64,000 nucleotides of DNA, from positions 53,135 through 117,134 of the forward strand of contig JAWQFQ010000004.1 of the NCBI GenBank assembly GCA_035967975.1. Reading direction: 5' to 3'. Shown piece by piece: positions 25,301-32,796 of this stretch. The position numbers and the translations under genes are program-made. This stretch comes from Scytonema sp035967975. Lineage in GTDB: Bacteria > Cyanobacteriota > Cyanobacteriia > Cyanobacteriales > Nostocaceae. Numbering within the stretch: the first letter of the stretch is position 1; each line of letters starts with the position of its first letter. The notes under the pieces were generated by a model. It saw nothing but the letters and a program-made list of their open reading frames with translations. It was not told the origin of the DNA and did not search any database.

Positions 25301-26257
25301 TTATGACTCTAGTTCTTCAATTTCCCGTTGAATTTCTTTAATTCTTTGTTTAAGTTCAAATTGACGACCAGGGTCAGCGGTAATAATTCTTTCTTTTTGA
25401 AAATCATTTAGTTTTTCTATCAGGAGAGAGAGCCGAGTTTCATTTCCATCTGCATAACTTTGAGAAGGTTCACCTAATGATGAACTCTTGGTATCAATTA
25501 AGTTTAGCTTCGCCAAAATCTCAAAAGCAAAGGCGCTAGCATGACTAGCTGCAATTTTTTGCCAACCTGCTTTGTCTGCTTCACTCTTACCATCAATCAG
25601 GTCAGAAATCCCACGAATGATAAGTGCAGAAACCTGCTGATTCGCATGAGTTGCTTGAAGTAAACCCCGCCCTTCCATCTCTACAGCTACCGCATCACCG
25701 TAGTTTGACCGGAGAAAATCCCAAACCCAGGACTCGGTTGAAGCAACCACCTTTTCTCCGGCGGCGATGGGTGCAACAAATACACTGGGTTCTGGATTTG
25801 GGATAGATCCCAGCCTTCGCAACCAATCTGATTTTCTTGCTTCAGCCCTAGCTCGTTGTATCAAATTATATGTCGATAGACCAACATCAGGTCTGGGTTC
25901 AAATTCATTCTTTGCCTTACCAGACTCATAACCATAGACTTTTGTTGCTGCTACCACATCACCAAGGGCGACATCCTTTATCCCACCTGCTACCCCTACA
26001 AACATGACAACACTAGGGTTGAAGTAGGCGATCGCACGTTCCGCTTCAAATGCTGCGCCTATATTTCCTGCACCTACCTCAACAATCCCCACTTCCCATG
26101 ACTGACCATTGAGAGCAAATTTTCCTCTTTCATACACTGTTCCCCCAGAATGAACCTCTTCTTTCAAGTCAACAAGAAAGGCGCGAACAGCTTTATATTC
26201 CACAGGAATAGCGGTTAATATCACTGCACAACGCTTAAGTTTATCCTCTGGAGGCAT
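25301..26257 (-). CDS. MTAN/nucleoside phosphorylase-fold effector with C-terminal EAD
   Basis: A 318-aa protein, first gene of the operon. Residues about 10-250 are a purine nucleoside phosphorylase/MTA-SAH nucleosidase-type domain: CAVILTAIPVEYKAVRAFL, VEVGAGNIGAAFEAERAI, VMFVGVAGGIKDVALGDVV, VAVEMEGRGLLQA (catalytic-site Glu) and IRGISDLIDGK (catalytic Asp). Key residues look intact. Residues about 272-318 repeat the helical module found at the N-terminus of the next protein (FQKERIITADPGRQFEL). The fusion argues for a regulated effector that cleaves nucleosides or nucleotides, not for housekeeping methylthioadenosine salvage. Confidence 0.85.
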   Translation of the reverse strand: MPPEDKLKRCAVILTAIPVEYKAVRAFLVDLKEEVHSGGTVYERGKFALNGQSWEVGIVEVGAGNIGAAFEAERAIAYFNPSVVMFVGVAGGIKDVALGDVVAATKVYGYESGKAKNEFEPRPDVGLSTYNLIQRARAEARKSDWLRRLGSIPNPEPSVFVAPIAAGEKVVASTESWVWDFLRSNYGDAVAVEMEGRGLLQATHANQQVSALIIRGISDLIDGKSEADKAGWQKIAASHASAFAFEILAKLNLIDTKSSSLGEPSQSYADGNETRLSLLIEKLNDFQKERIITADPGRQFELKQRIKEIQREIEELES

Positions 26258-26333
26258 AAATTAAATTTCTGTTTGAACTTACTGCCTTCATATTTTGCCG
26301 TTGTTTTTAGTATTTGCCAAGGATAATTTATCT

Positions 26334-26362
26334 ATCTTGTGGTACGGGCGTCCCCGCCCGTC
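26334..26362 (+). repeat. 29-bp GC-rich repeat (copy 1)
   Basis: Contains ACGGGCG-TCC-CCGCCCGT. Identical over 29 bases to the reverse complement of 62453-62481. Located in the 335-base gap upstream of the conflict operon. That gap also holds an inverted patch, CTTCGAGACGC / GCGTCTTCTCTTCG, near 26445-26480. Confidence 0.85.
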
Positions 26363-26561
26363 TTGTACCAGTAGTAGTCTGCCACATAAATTCTGATAGG
26401 TAAAACGATGTTCAGGCTCATGCTCTTTTCCTCTTCCTTAGCGCTCTTCGCGTCTTCTCTTCGAGACGCTTCTCTTCGAGAGGCTTCGCCAACGCGAATG
26501 CGGTTTTTTATTTACCTATCAAAATCAATATGGTGGACTAGTCGCGTCCCCCCCGGAAGAG

Positions 26562-26594
26562 AGAAACCCGGTATCTCTGAGATACCGGGTTTCT
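26562..26594. repeat. Dispersed 33-bp palindrome overlapping a stop codon
   Basis: AGAAACCCGGTATCT + CTG + AGATACCGGGTTTCT. The TAG stop of the P450 gene on the minus strand (26593-26595) includes the first bases of the repeat, so the hairpin begins at the stop codon. Confidence 0.9.
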
Positions 26595-27954
26595 AAAGCA
26601 CCAGTCTATTGCTAACCACCATGCTTACACCACCAGAAGGAACAATAGTAATCCCACGGCGTACTGGATAAACTGGACGTTGGTCTGCAAGAGATAGTTG
26701 AAAGCGTGACAGAATAGTAGCCAAAACTAACTTCATTTCATACATAGAAAATGCTGAACCGATACAGCCTCGATAACCACCCCCAAAAGGTAAGTATTCA
26801 TAAGGGGAAAATTTTTGGGTGAGAAATCTTTCTGGGTCAAACTTTTTAGGTTGTGAATACGTTTCTGCTCGTCGATGTGCTAAATAAATACACGGAACTA
26901 ATACTGTACCAGAATTAAATTTTTGACCTGCAACTTCTACAGTCTTTTTCACCATTCTTGGAGTACAGATTAAAGCAATAGGATGAAGTCGCATCGTTTC
27001 CTGACAAACAGCACTCAGATAAGGGAGTTGGGTAATAGCTTCAGGACTTGATGTATCACCTAAATCTCTCAGTTCTCCCATGAGTTTCTCTTTCACTTGG
27101 GGATAAAAGTGAATAAGATAAAACAGCCACGCTAAAACACCCGCTGTCGTTTCATATCCCAATAGTAGTAGTGAAACTAATTGGTCTCGTAACTCTACAT
27201 CTGTCATCTGCTGTTCGTTTTCGTCTCGCGCTGACATCAGCAGACTGAGAATATCTGTACGAGAAGACGGATTGTGGCTTACCTGTGCTGTATCATTTTC
27301 CAAACGACGTTCGTAAATTTCTGCATAAATCAACTTGTCAATTTCTTCTAAACGTCTCTTGTAATTTCCCCAAGGACTCCACGCTCCCAAATCTTTTTGC
27401 AGTGGTGGAAAGAAAAATAAGGTAGAGTACAGAGGTTTAGTGATATCTTCTAGTAAAGAGCTAAGAAGTTCTTTTAATTTGTGGTAGCGATCGCCAGGAC
27501 TAATACCAAAAACAACTTGCAAGATAATTTGTAAAGTAATATCAGGCATTACTTCCTGCATGGAAACTAATTGACCTTCCTGCCAATCTTTGGTAGCTTC
27601 TTGAGTGATTTCACAAATCTTTTTCCCATAAGTCTTCATGCGATCGCCATGAAAAGGAGGCATTAATAATTGACGTTGGCGATTATGCGATCGTCCCTCC
27701 TGCAAGACAATTGAATTTGACCCAAATAAAGGTTCAAACACATGAGTTGCCTTTTTAAAATCCAAATCTTTAGCAGGTATTGCAAAACATTCAGCGATGG
27801 CTTCTGGATGACTAAAAAACACAACTGGAGGCGAATTAATCCCCAACACCTGCACTGCAAATAAATCCCCATACCGAGCAGCACACCCATCCAAAAACTT
27901 TGTAGGATTAATAATTAATTGCAGCGTTTGTAATAATGATACCGTCATAAGCAA
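26593..27954 (-). CDS. Cytochrome P450, CYP110-like (first copy)
   Basis: A 453-aa heme monooxygenase. The I-helix oxygen-binding motif is LLLGYETTAG (about 262-271), the K-helix ExxR is ETMRLHP (about 317), and the heme-thiolate loop is FGGGYRGCIGSAF (about 394) with the Cys ligand. The N-terminal lead INPTKFLDGCAARYGD and RQLLMPPFHGDRMKTYG are typical of cyanobacterial CYP110 enzymes, which oxidise fatty acids or terpenes. No terpene cyclase is adjacent. It is paralogous to the P450 at 28372-29748, from which it is separated by a MITE inserted in a palindrome. Confidence 0.92.
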   Translation of the reverse strand: MLMTVSLLQTLQLIINPTKFLDGCAARYGDLFAVQVLGINSPPVVFFSHPEAIAECFAIPAKDLDFKKATHVFEPLFGSNSIVLQEGRSHNRQRQLLMPPFHGDRMKTYGKKICEITQEATKDWQEGQLVSMQEVMPDITLQIILQVVFGISPGDRYHKLKELLSSLLEDITKPLYSTLFFFPPLQKDLGAWSPWGNYKRRLEEIDKLIYAEIYERRLENDTAQVSHNPSSRTDILSLLMSARDENEQQMTDVELRDQLVSLLLLGYETTAGVLAWLFYLIHFYPQVKEKLMGELRDLGDTSSPEAITQLPYLSAVCQETMRLHPIALICTPRMVKKTVEVAGQKFNSGTVLVPCIYLAHRRAETYSQPKKFDPERFLTQKFSPYEYLPFGGGYRGCIGSAFSMYEMKLVLATILSRFQLSLADQRPVYPVRRGITIVPSGGVSMVVSNRLVL

Positions 27955-28075
27955 TGAAAAATTTTTAATCAGAAATTTTCATCAAAGAATTATAGGCAAT
28001 GGGCAATAGGTTTGTAGAATATTAAGGTGTACCGAAAGTCCTATATAGCAATCTGCACATCATTACGTCAGGCGA

Positions 28076-28278
28076 GAGAAACCCGGTATCTTTGAGAGGA
28101 TGTGTGAAAAGTGGTTGGCTGTAATTTCAAGCACTGGTTGATCCCCCCTAGCCCCCCTTAAAAAGGGGGGAAAATCTCTAAAGGTCCCCCTTTTTAAGGG
28201 GGATTTAGGGGGATATGAAATGTGCATGCTACTGACGAGAAGACTTTTAAAACATCCTCTGAGATACCGGGTTTCTAG
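28076..28278. repeat. Dispersed palindrome split by a MITE insertion
   Basis: The left part AGAAACCCGGTATCTTTGAG ends at 28098; the right part TGAGATACCGGGTTTCT resumes at 28260. Joined with one GAG removed they make a standard 33-bp copy, so the MITE inserted here, duplicating about 3-4 bases (TGAG). Confidence 0.8.
28095..28260 (+). mobile_element. MITE-like element, copy D, inside a palindromic repeat
   Basis: AGAGGATGTGTGAAAAG ... CTTTTAAAACATCCTCT with the standard core. Its location inside the palindrome shows that it moved after that repeat was in place. Confidence 0.88.
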
Positions 28279-28371
28279 GGTGTTACAATTTTCAAAACTA
28301 AGATTGCTATATTACCTAACCTACCATCAAAAGAAACACTCTTTCCCCCTACACCCTACACCCCTACACCC

Positions 28372-29748
28372 CTACACCCCTATAACCATGTGGATTGGGC
28401 GCTTGGGACCAGTGACTAAACCACGGCGTTTTGGTCGTATGTCATAATTGTCAATCAGTCTTAAGTCTACACTTGACAGAATTTTTGTCAGTACCACCTT
28501 CATTTCAAATTGGGCAAAAGCCATACCAAGACAGCGTCTTACACCACCTCCAAACGGCAAAAACTCATAGGGTGAAAATTGCCTTTCCAAAAAGCGTTCT
28601 GGTTTAAACTGATTGTGTTGGGGATATAAATCCTCGCGCTGGTGCGTTGAATAAATTGAGCCAAGTACAACAGTTCCGGGTTCAAGTTCGTAACCACACA
28701 AAGATACAGGTGTTCTCGCCACCCTTGGAAAAGTGAGCATCCCAACCGGGTAAATCCGCAGGGTTTCGCAGCAAACTGCATTCAGGTAGGGAAGCTTGAA
28801 AACACTATTGGTGTCTAAATGACCTCCCAAACTATCAAGTTCCGCTAGCAGTTTTTCCCGTATATCGGGCAATTTGTGAATCCAGTACAATGCCCATGTT
28901 AGAGCAGTAGCCGTAGTTTCATGACCTGCTATTAACAAAGTTACCAATTCATCACGTAACTCTTCATCAGTCATGGGCTGACCTGCTTCATCCCTAGCTT
29001 CCATGAGTAAGCTGAGGACATCGGTACGTGATGGGTCTGGTTTTGCTCGACGTTCCTGAATCTCGTCGTTTAGCAGTTGATGAACTCGCGAACGGCGACG
29101 GAGAAACTTACCCCAAGAACTTTGAGGTCCAAAATCTTTTTGTAAAATGGGAAAATACAGCTGAACCACTCGAACGGGAGACCGCCCGCCTTCGTCTAGC
29201 ATGATACTCAAAAGTTTTTCTAGTTCTTGGGCGCGTGGACCTTCATAAAGTCCAAACACTGCTTGCATAATTACCCTGAGGGTAATAGCTTGCATAGCAT
29301 CCCTCACAGAGAAGGGCTGACCGATTTGTAACTGGTTGATAACTTCCTCGGTAACTTTGCTGATGACCTCTCCGTAGGTTTTCATTCTGTCACCATGAAA
29401 TGAAGGCATCATCAATTGACGTTGTCGGCGATGTGCTTCACCGCTTAAAGTAATAACAGAATGCTTTCCCAGCGTTGGTTCAAAAGGAGTGTTCCAGTCA
29501 CTAGGAGCTTCAAACTCTTTTGTGTCACTGGTTAGTATCTGTTGTATTGCTTGGGGATTGCTCACAAAAACAATAGGTTGATTTAACTGCAATGTGAAAA
29601 TATCCCCATAACGTTTGGTACAGGCGTCCATCAACGACATGGGACTGAGTATAAATTGAATTCTCTGGATGAGTGATGGACTTTGTGGACCTTTCGGTAG
29701 TGACATGGACTCCCCTCCTGTCTTTACTCTTTTGTCAATGACACTCAC
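28372..29748 (-). CDS. Cytochrome P450, CYP110-like (second copy)
   Basis: A 458-aa P450 with LLIAGHETTATALTW (about 272), ETLRIYPVG (about 322) and FGGGVRRCLGMAF (about 398). The region RQRQLMMPSFHGDRMKTYG is shared with the first copy, so the pair arose by duplication, though identity looks moderate. M15 (MSLPKGPQSPSLIQR) is the more likely start; the upstream 14 codons match no family pattern and a GGAG-like GGAGTCC precedes M15. It is probably soluble or loosely membrane-bound. The substrate cannot be told from sequence. Confidence 0.92.
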   Translation of the reverse strand: MSVIDKRVKTGGESMSLPKGPQSPSLIQRIQFILSPMSLMDACTKRYGDIFTLQLNQPIVFVSNPQAIQQILTSDTKEFEAPSDWNTPFEPTLGKHSVITLSGEAHRRQRQLMMPSFHGDRMKTYGEVISKVTEEVINQLQIGQPFSVRDAMQAITLRVIMQAVFGLYEGPRAQELEKLLSIMLDEGGRSPVRVVQLYFPILQKDFGPQSSWGKFLRRRSRVHQLLNDEIQERRAKPDPSRTDVLSLLMEARDEAGQPMTDEELRDELVTLLIAGHETTATALTWALYWIHKLPDIREKLLAELDSLGGHLDTNSVFKLPYLNAVCCETLRIYPVGMLTFPRVARTPVSLCGYELEPGTVVLGSIYSTHQREDLYPQHNQFKPERFLERQFSPYEFLPFGGGVRRCLGMAFAQFEMKVVLTKILSSVDLRLIDNYDIRPKRRGLVTGPKRPIHMVIGV

Positions 29749-29853
29749 TTTAAATAATCACTTTTCTTGAATTTGATATTTCAGTTACTTATTCTTCTGA
29801 AAGAAAATAAATTTTTAAATTTGTTTAACAATAGAACATTTTGGAGGATTGTC

Positions 29854-30099
29854 ATGACTAGAGTCAATGCGGTACAGCTACAGAAGAACCTGAATGAAGT
29901 CGATTATCCACTCCATAAGAAAGATTTGATTCTATACGCTGAGGAAAAAGGTTTTGATGAAAAGGTTCTCCGGGTATTTAAGCGACTCCCAAATCAGCGC
30001 TACGAAACGCCGACAGATGTTAGCCAAGCGATTGAGATGAGCGATCGCGTTATCTGTTTCCCTTTTCGTAAGGCGACTAAGACCCGTTGGCGGTTCTAG
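29854..30099 (+). CDS. DUF2795 domain-containing small protein
   Basis: An 81-aa protein starting at the ATG at 29854, preceded by a strong GGAGG at 29843-29847; the longer open frame upstream lacks a ribosome site. DUF2795 features are VQLQKNLNEVDYPLHKKDLILYAE and VLRVFKRLPNQRYETPTDVSQAI. These small alpha-helical proteins are often stress-related; the biochemical function is unknown. The last residues (PFRKATKTRWRF) are basic. Monocistronic. Confidence 0.85.
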   Translation: MTRVNAVQLQKNLNEVDYPLHKKDLILYAEEKGFDEKVLRVFKRLPNQRYETPTDVSQAIEMSDRVICFPFRKATKTRWRF

Positions 30100-30259
30100 A
30101 TAAAGGAAAATCCCCACCGTAGGAGTAGGTGGGGGTAGTGATTATGGATTGGCACAGTACAATAGTACTATAAAGTGAGGATTAAGTATAGGGGGTGTCG
30201 GGTGTCGGGTGTCGGGTATAGGGTATAATTACATTACGAATTATGAAGTATGAATTATT

Positions 30260-30940
30260 TTGGTTTTAATTCTCACAAATGACGACGGGATCGATGCTCC
30301 CGGTATCCGAGCCTTGCTCAAAGCTGTCTCAGGGAAAGAAGTGATTATTGCTGCGCCCAAAGACCATCTCTCTGGCTGTGGACATCAAGTCACTACGACT
30401 CAACCAATTGACGTCCACCGTCGCTCAGAGAACGAGTATGCTATTGCAGGAACTCCAGCTGATTGCGTCAGAATAGCTCTGAGACATATTAGCCCAGATA
30501 TGAACTTTGTATTGTCAGGCATTAATGCGGGTGGTAATTTGGGAATTGATGCCTATATTTCCGGTACTGTAGCCGCAGTGCGAGAAGCTACCATACACGG
30601 TATTCCTGGAATTGCGGTTTCCCATTATCGTAAAGGCAAGCTGAATGTGAATTGGGATGTAGCCGCACGATGGACCACGAAGGTTTTGGCTGACTTATTT
30701 GACCGTCCCTTGGAACCTGGAACTTTTTGGAACGTCAATTTACCACATCTGTTACCAGGAGAACCTGACCCAGAAGTGGTTTTTTGCGAACCATGTACTA
30801 AGCCATTACCTGTGAAGTACCGTGAGAATGGTAGTTCTTTTTATTACGTTGGCGATTATAGTCAGCGCGATCGCACTCCCGGTAGTGACGTAGATGTTTG
30901 CTTTTCCGGGAAAATTGCGGTTACAAAGTTAAGAGTTTAA
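30260..30940 (+). CDS. surE: 5'-nucleotidase SurE
   Basis: A 226-aa metal-dependent nucleoside-monophosphate phosphatase. It begins with the conserved metal-binding motif ILTNDDGIDAPGI, then SGCGHQVTTTQPI, GTPADCVRIAL, VLSGINAGGNLG (metal/phosphate loop) and YISGTVAAVREA. The start codon is TTG at 30260, giving MVLILTNDDG; no better ATG precedes it in frame. Slightly shorter than E. coli SurE but complete. Transcribed in the same direction as DUF2795, with a repeat-containing gap between. Confidence 0.93.
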   Translation: MVLILTNDDGIDAPGIRALLKAVSGKEVIIAAPKDHLSGCGHQVTTTQPIDVHRRSENEYAIAGTPADCVRIALRHISPDMNFVLSGINAGGNLGIDAYISGTVAAVREATIHGIPGIAVSHYRKGKLNVNWDVAARWTTKVLADLFDRPLEPGTFWNVNLPHLLPGEPDPEVVFCEPCTKPLPVKYRENGSSFYYVGDYSQRDRTPGSDVDVCFSGKIAVTKLRV

Positions 30941-30997
30941 TGGCTAATGGCTAATGGCTAATGGTTAATGGCTAATGGCTAATGGTTAATGGCTAAT
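30938..30997. repeat. Heptamer tandem repeat (TAATGGC)
   Basis: About eight copies of TAATGGC/TAATGGT directly after the surE stop codon. Confidence 0.9.
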
Positions 30998-31054
30998 TGA
31001 AGTTCATGTTCCAATGTAATGGAAGTTGTTGAGGGAACTTCGGATTTTCCTGAC

Positions 31055-31360
31055 TCACGGCTCTTCTGGGGGGGCTTCAATTAATGCCATCAAACGGTCT
31101 AAAGTGTGAGTTAGTCGTGTGAGTTTTTGTAGGGAATGGTCTTGAGTGTCAGCAAGAGTCTGGACAGCATCGCACAATGCCAGAATTTGATAACCTTGCT
31201 GTTGTAGTTGTGATCCCTGTGCTTCGACTTGTGCGCTTAGAGTATCGACTCTTTCCGCAAGACGTTCTATTGTTTCGGTGGTAGCAAGTACTGCTTCCCC
31301 GATTTGTTCTACGATGGATTCTAATCTACCGACTTTAACTTGAGCCCCTGCTAATACCAT
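31055..31360 (-). CDS. Small coiled-coil protein
   Basis: A 101-aa protein predicted to be almost entirely one coiled coil: heptads run through ESIVEQIGEAVLATTETIER, LAERVDTLSAQVEAQGSQLQ and LTRLTHTLDRLMALIE. It has no membrane helix and ends PPEEP. No family recognised. Similar short coiled-coil proteins in cyanobacteria are often linked to restriction or structural proteins, but nothing here supports that. Confidence 0.65.
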   Translation of the reverse strand: MVLAGAQVKVGRLESIVEQIGEAVLATTETIERLAERVDTLSAQVEAQGSQLQQQGYQILALCDAVQTLADTQDHSLQKLTRLTHTLDRLMALIEAPPEEP

Positions 31361-31936
31361 TTTCTCTGCACCTCGATTTGAGATACTATGACTGTAAATT
31401 TACTGTTGATTTTGGAATAAGTAATTACTAGCAGCAACATCAAAGAGTTACTGCAAAACCAATACGATATGCGATCGCCTTCAAATTTGGCATAATAAAG
31501 CATCCAAAGGTCTTGGTGCTTTCACTGAATTAAAAAGCCATTAATGCACCCAAACAATACTGAATTTATGTTGTCTTCACCTGCATTTTGCAAGAGTTAT
31601 AATTCCACCCATTCTTTATGTAAATTTATGATTTAAGGGAGGAATGGGGCAAGCTTTATGCATGCTTCAGATACAAGTTCAATACTTCAGCATATGCCCT
31701 CAGATGGTAGCAGATTTTAACACAATTACTTGTGGATGTCACATTCCTAATAATGATTCATCTGTCATAAGCTATATTTATTGTTCTTTATTGGAAATTT
31801 ACAAAAAAATATGATCCCGCTAATCTGAATAAAGATTCAGTAAATCTACGGTTGAGCTTGATTTGCTCATAGGCAGGTACGTCTATATTCAAATTAAAAT
31901 CGCGTAATTATACGTTTTCGCTCAACTACCTTGACA
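31361..31936. promoter_or_regulatory. A/T-rich divergent intergenic region
   Basis: A 570-base gap between the coiled-coil gene (minus) and the sugar transferase (plus). No ORF with codon structure, no palindrome copy and no riboswitch recognised; it presumably holds both promoters and a long leader for the sugar transferase. Confidence 0.4.
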
Positions 31937-32614
31937 ATGTACCAAACACCATACACCACCGTCATTAGTGGTACTACTGTAAATACATGGGAATTACAAC
32001 CTGCCTCTCATCCCTCTGTAAATTCTAAGTTTAAGCGTTTGTTGGACATCTTAGGCAGCTTGGTTGGGATGCTGATTTTAGCCATAGTTTTTCTCCCCAT
32101 AGCCGTAGCAATCAAACTTGATAGTCCCGGTCCCATTTTCTTCACACAAGAAAGATTCGGATTGAATGGACAAGTATTTCGTTTGCGGAAATTCCGTTCT
32201 ATGGTTTCGGATGCAGAAAAATTAAAATCCCAAGTCCAGAACGAAGCCAACGGACTCATATTTAAAAATAAAAATGATTTTCGAGTCACAAAGGTAGGTC
32301 GCTTTTTAAGACGTACTAGCCTTGATGAACTACCACAATTTTGGAATGTTCTAGTCGGCGAAATGAGTTTAGTAGGTACACGTCCTCCGACACCAGATGA
32401 AGTGAAACACTACAACAACCGCCACTGGCGACGTTTAGATGTTAAACCCGGTCTGACTGGAGAATGGCAAGTTAATGGTCGGTCTCATATCAAAGATTTT
32501 GAGCAAATAGTCGATCTAGACTTGCGTTATCAGAAGAAGTGGCATCCATTGTACGACGTATTATTAATTGTGAAAACTTTTATCATCCTTTTTGGAAGAG
32601 TTGGTGCTTTTTAG
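31937..32614 (+). CDS. Exopolysaccharide sugar transferase (undecaprenyl-phosphate type)
   Basis: A 225-aa enzyme. The ATG at 31937 is chosen over the in-frame TTG two codons upstream. One membrane helix (about 36-58) is followed by LDSPGPIFFTQERFGLNGQ, FRLRKFRSMVSDAEK, GRFLRRTSLDELPQFWNV, MSLVGTRPPTPDE and KPGLTGEWQVNGRS. It transfers a hexose-1-phosphate to the lipid carrier. The catalytic half is closely similar to that of the STAS fusion at 6461-7501, but no STAS domain is present, making a useful paralogue pair. Confidence 0.9.
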   Translation: MYQTPYTTVISGTTVNTWELQPASHPSVNSKFKRLLDILGSLVGMLILAIVFLPIAVAIKLDSPGPIFFTQERFGLNGQVFRLRKFRSMVSDAEKLKSQVQNEANGLIFKNKNDFRVTKVGRFLRRTSLDELPQFWNVLVGEMSLVGTRPPTPDEVKHYNNRHWRRLDVKPGLTGEWQVNGRSHIKDFEQIVDLDLRYQKKWHPLYDVLLIVKTFIILFGRVGAF

Positions 32615-32700
32615 TCAGGTGAATTGTAAGTGGAAAGAGTCCAAGGGAACTCAGTCTCCCCACACCCAATATAGTTTGGTTAAGGGCTTTTCGTGTGACC

Positions 32701-32733
32701 AGAAACCCGGTTTCTCAAAGAAACCGGGTTTCT
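32701..32733. repeat. Dispersed 33-bp palindrome (GGTTTCT variant)
   Basis: AGAAACCCGGTTTCT + CAA + AGAAACCGGGTTTCT; a further lone AGAAACCGGGTTTCT follows at 32757-32771. In the convergent gap between the sugar transferase and ABC genes. Confidence 0.9.
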
Positions 32734-32796
32734 ATGCTGTTATGATTCGCTCTACCAGAAACCGGGTTTCTATTCCGGCTTCCCCACACCCTATTG

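Noticed and set aside
25301..26257. Housekeeping MTA/SAH nucleosidase
   Set aside because: The EAD-like tail and its operon with iSTAND, MoxR, vWA and FGE genes point to a conflict effector instead.
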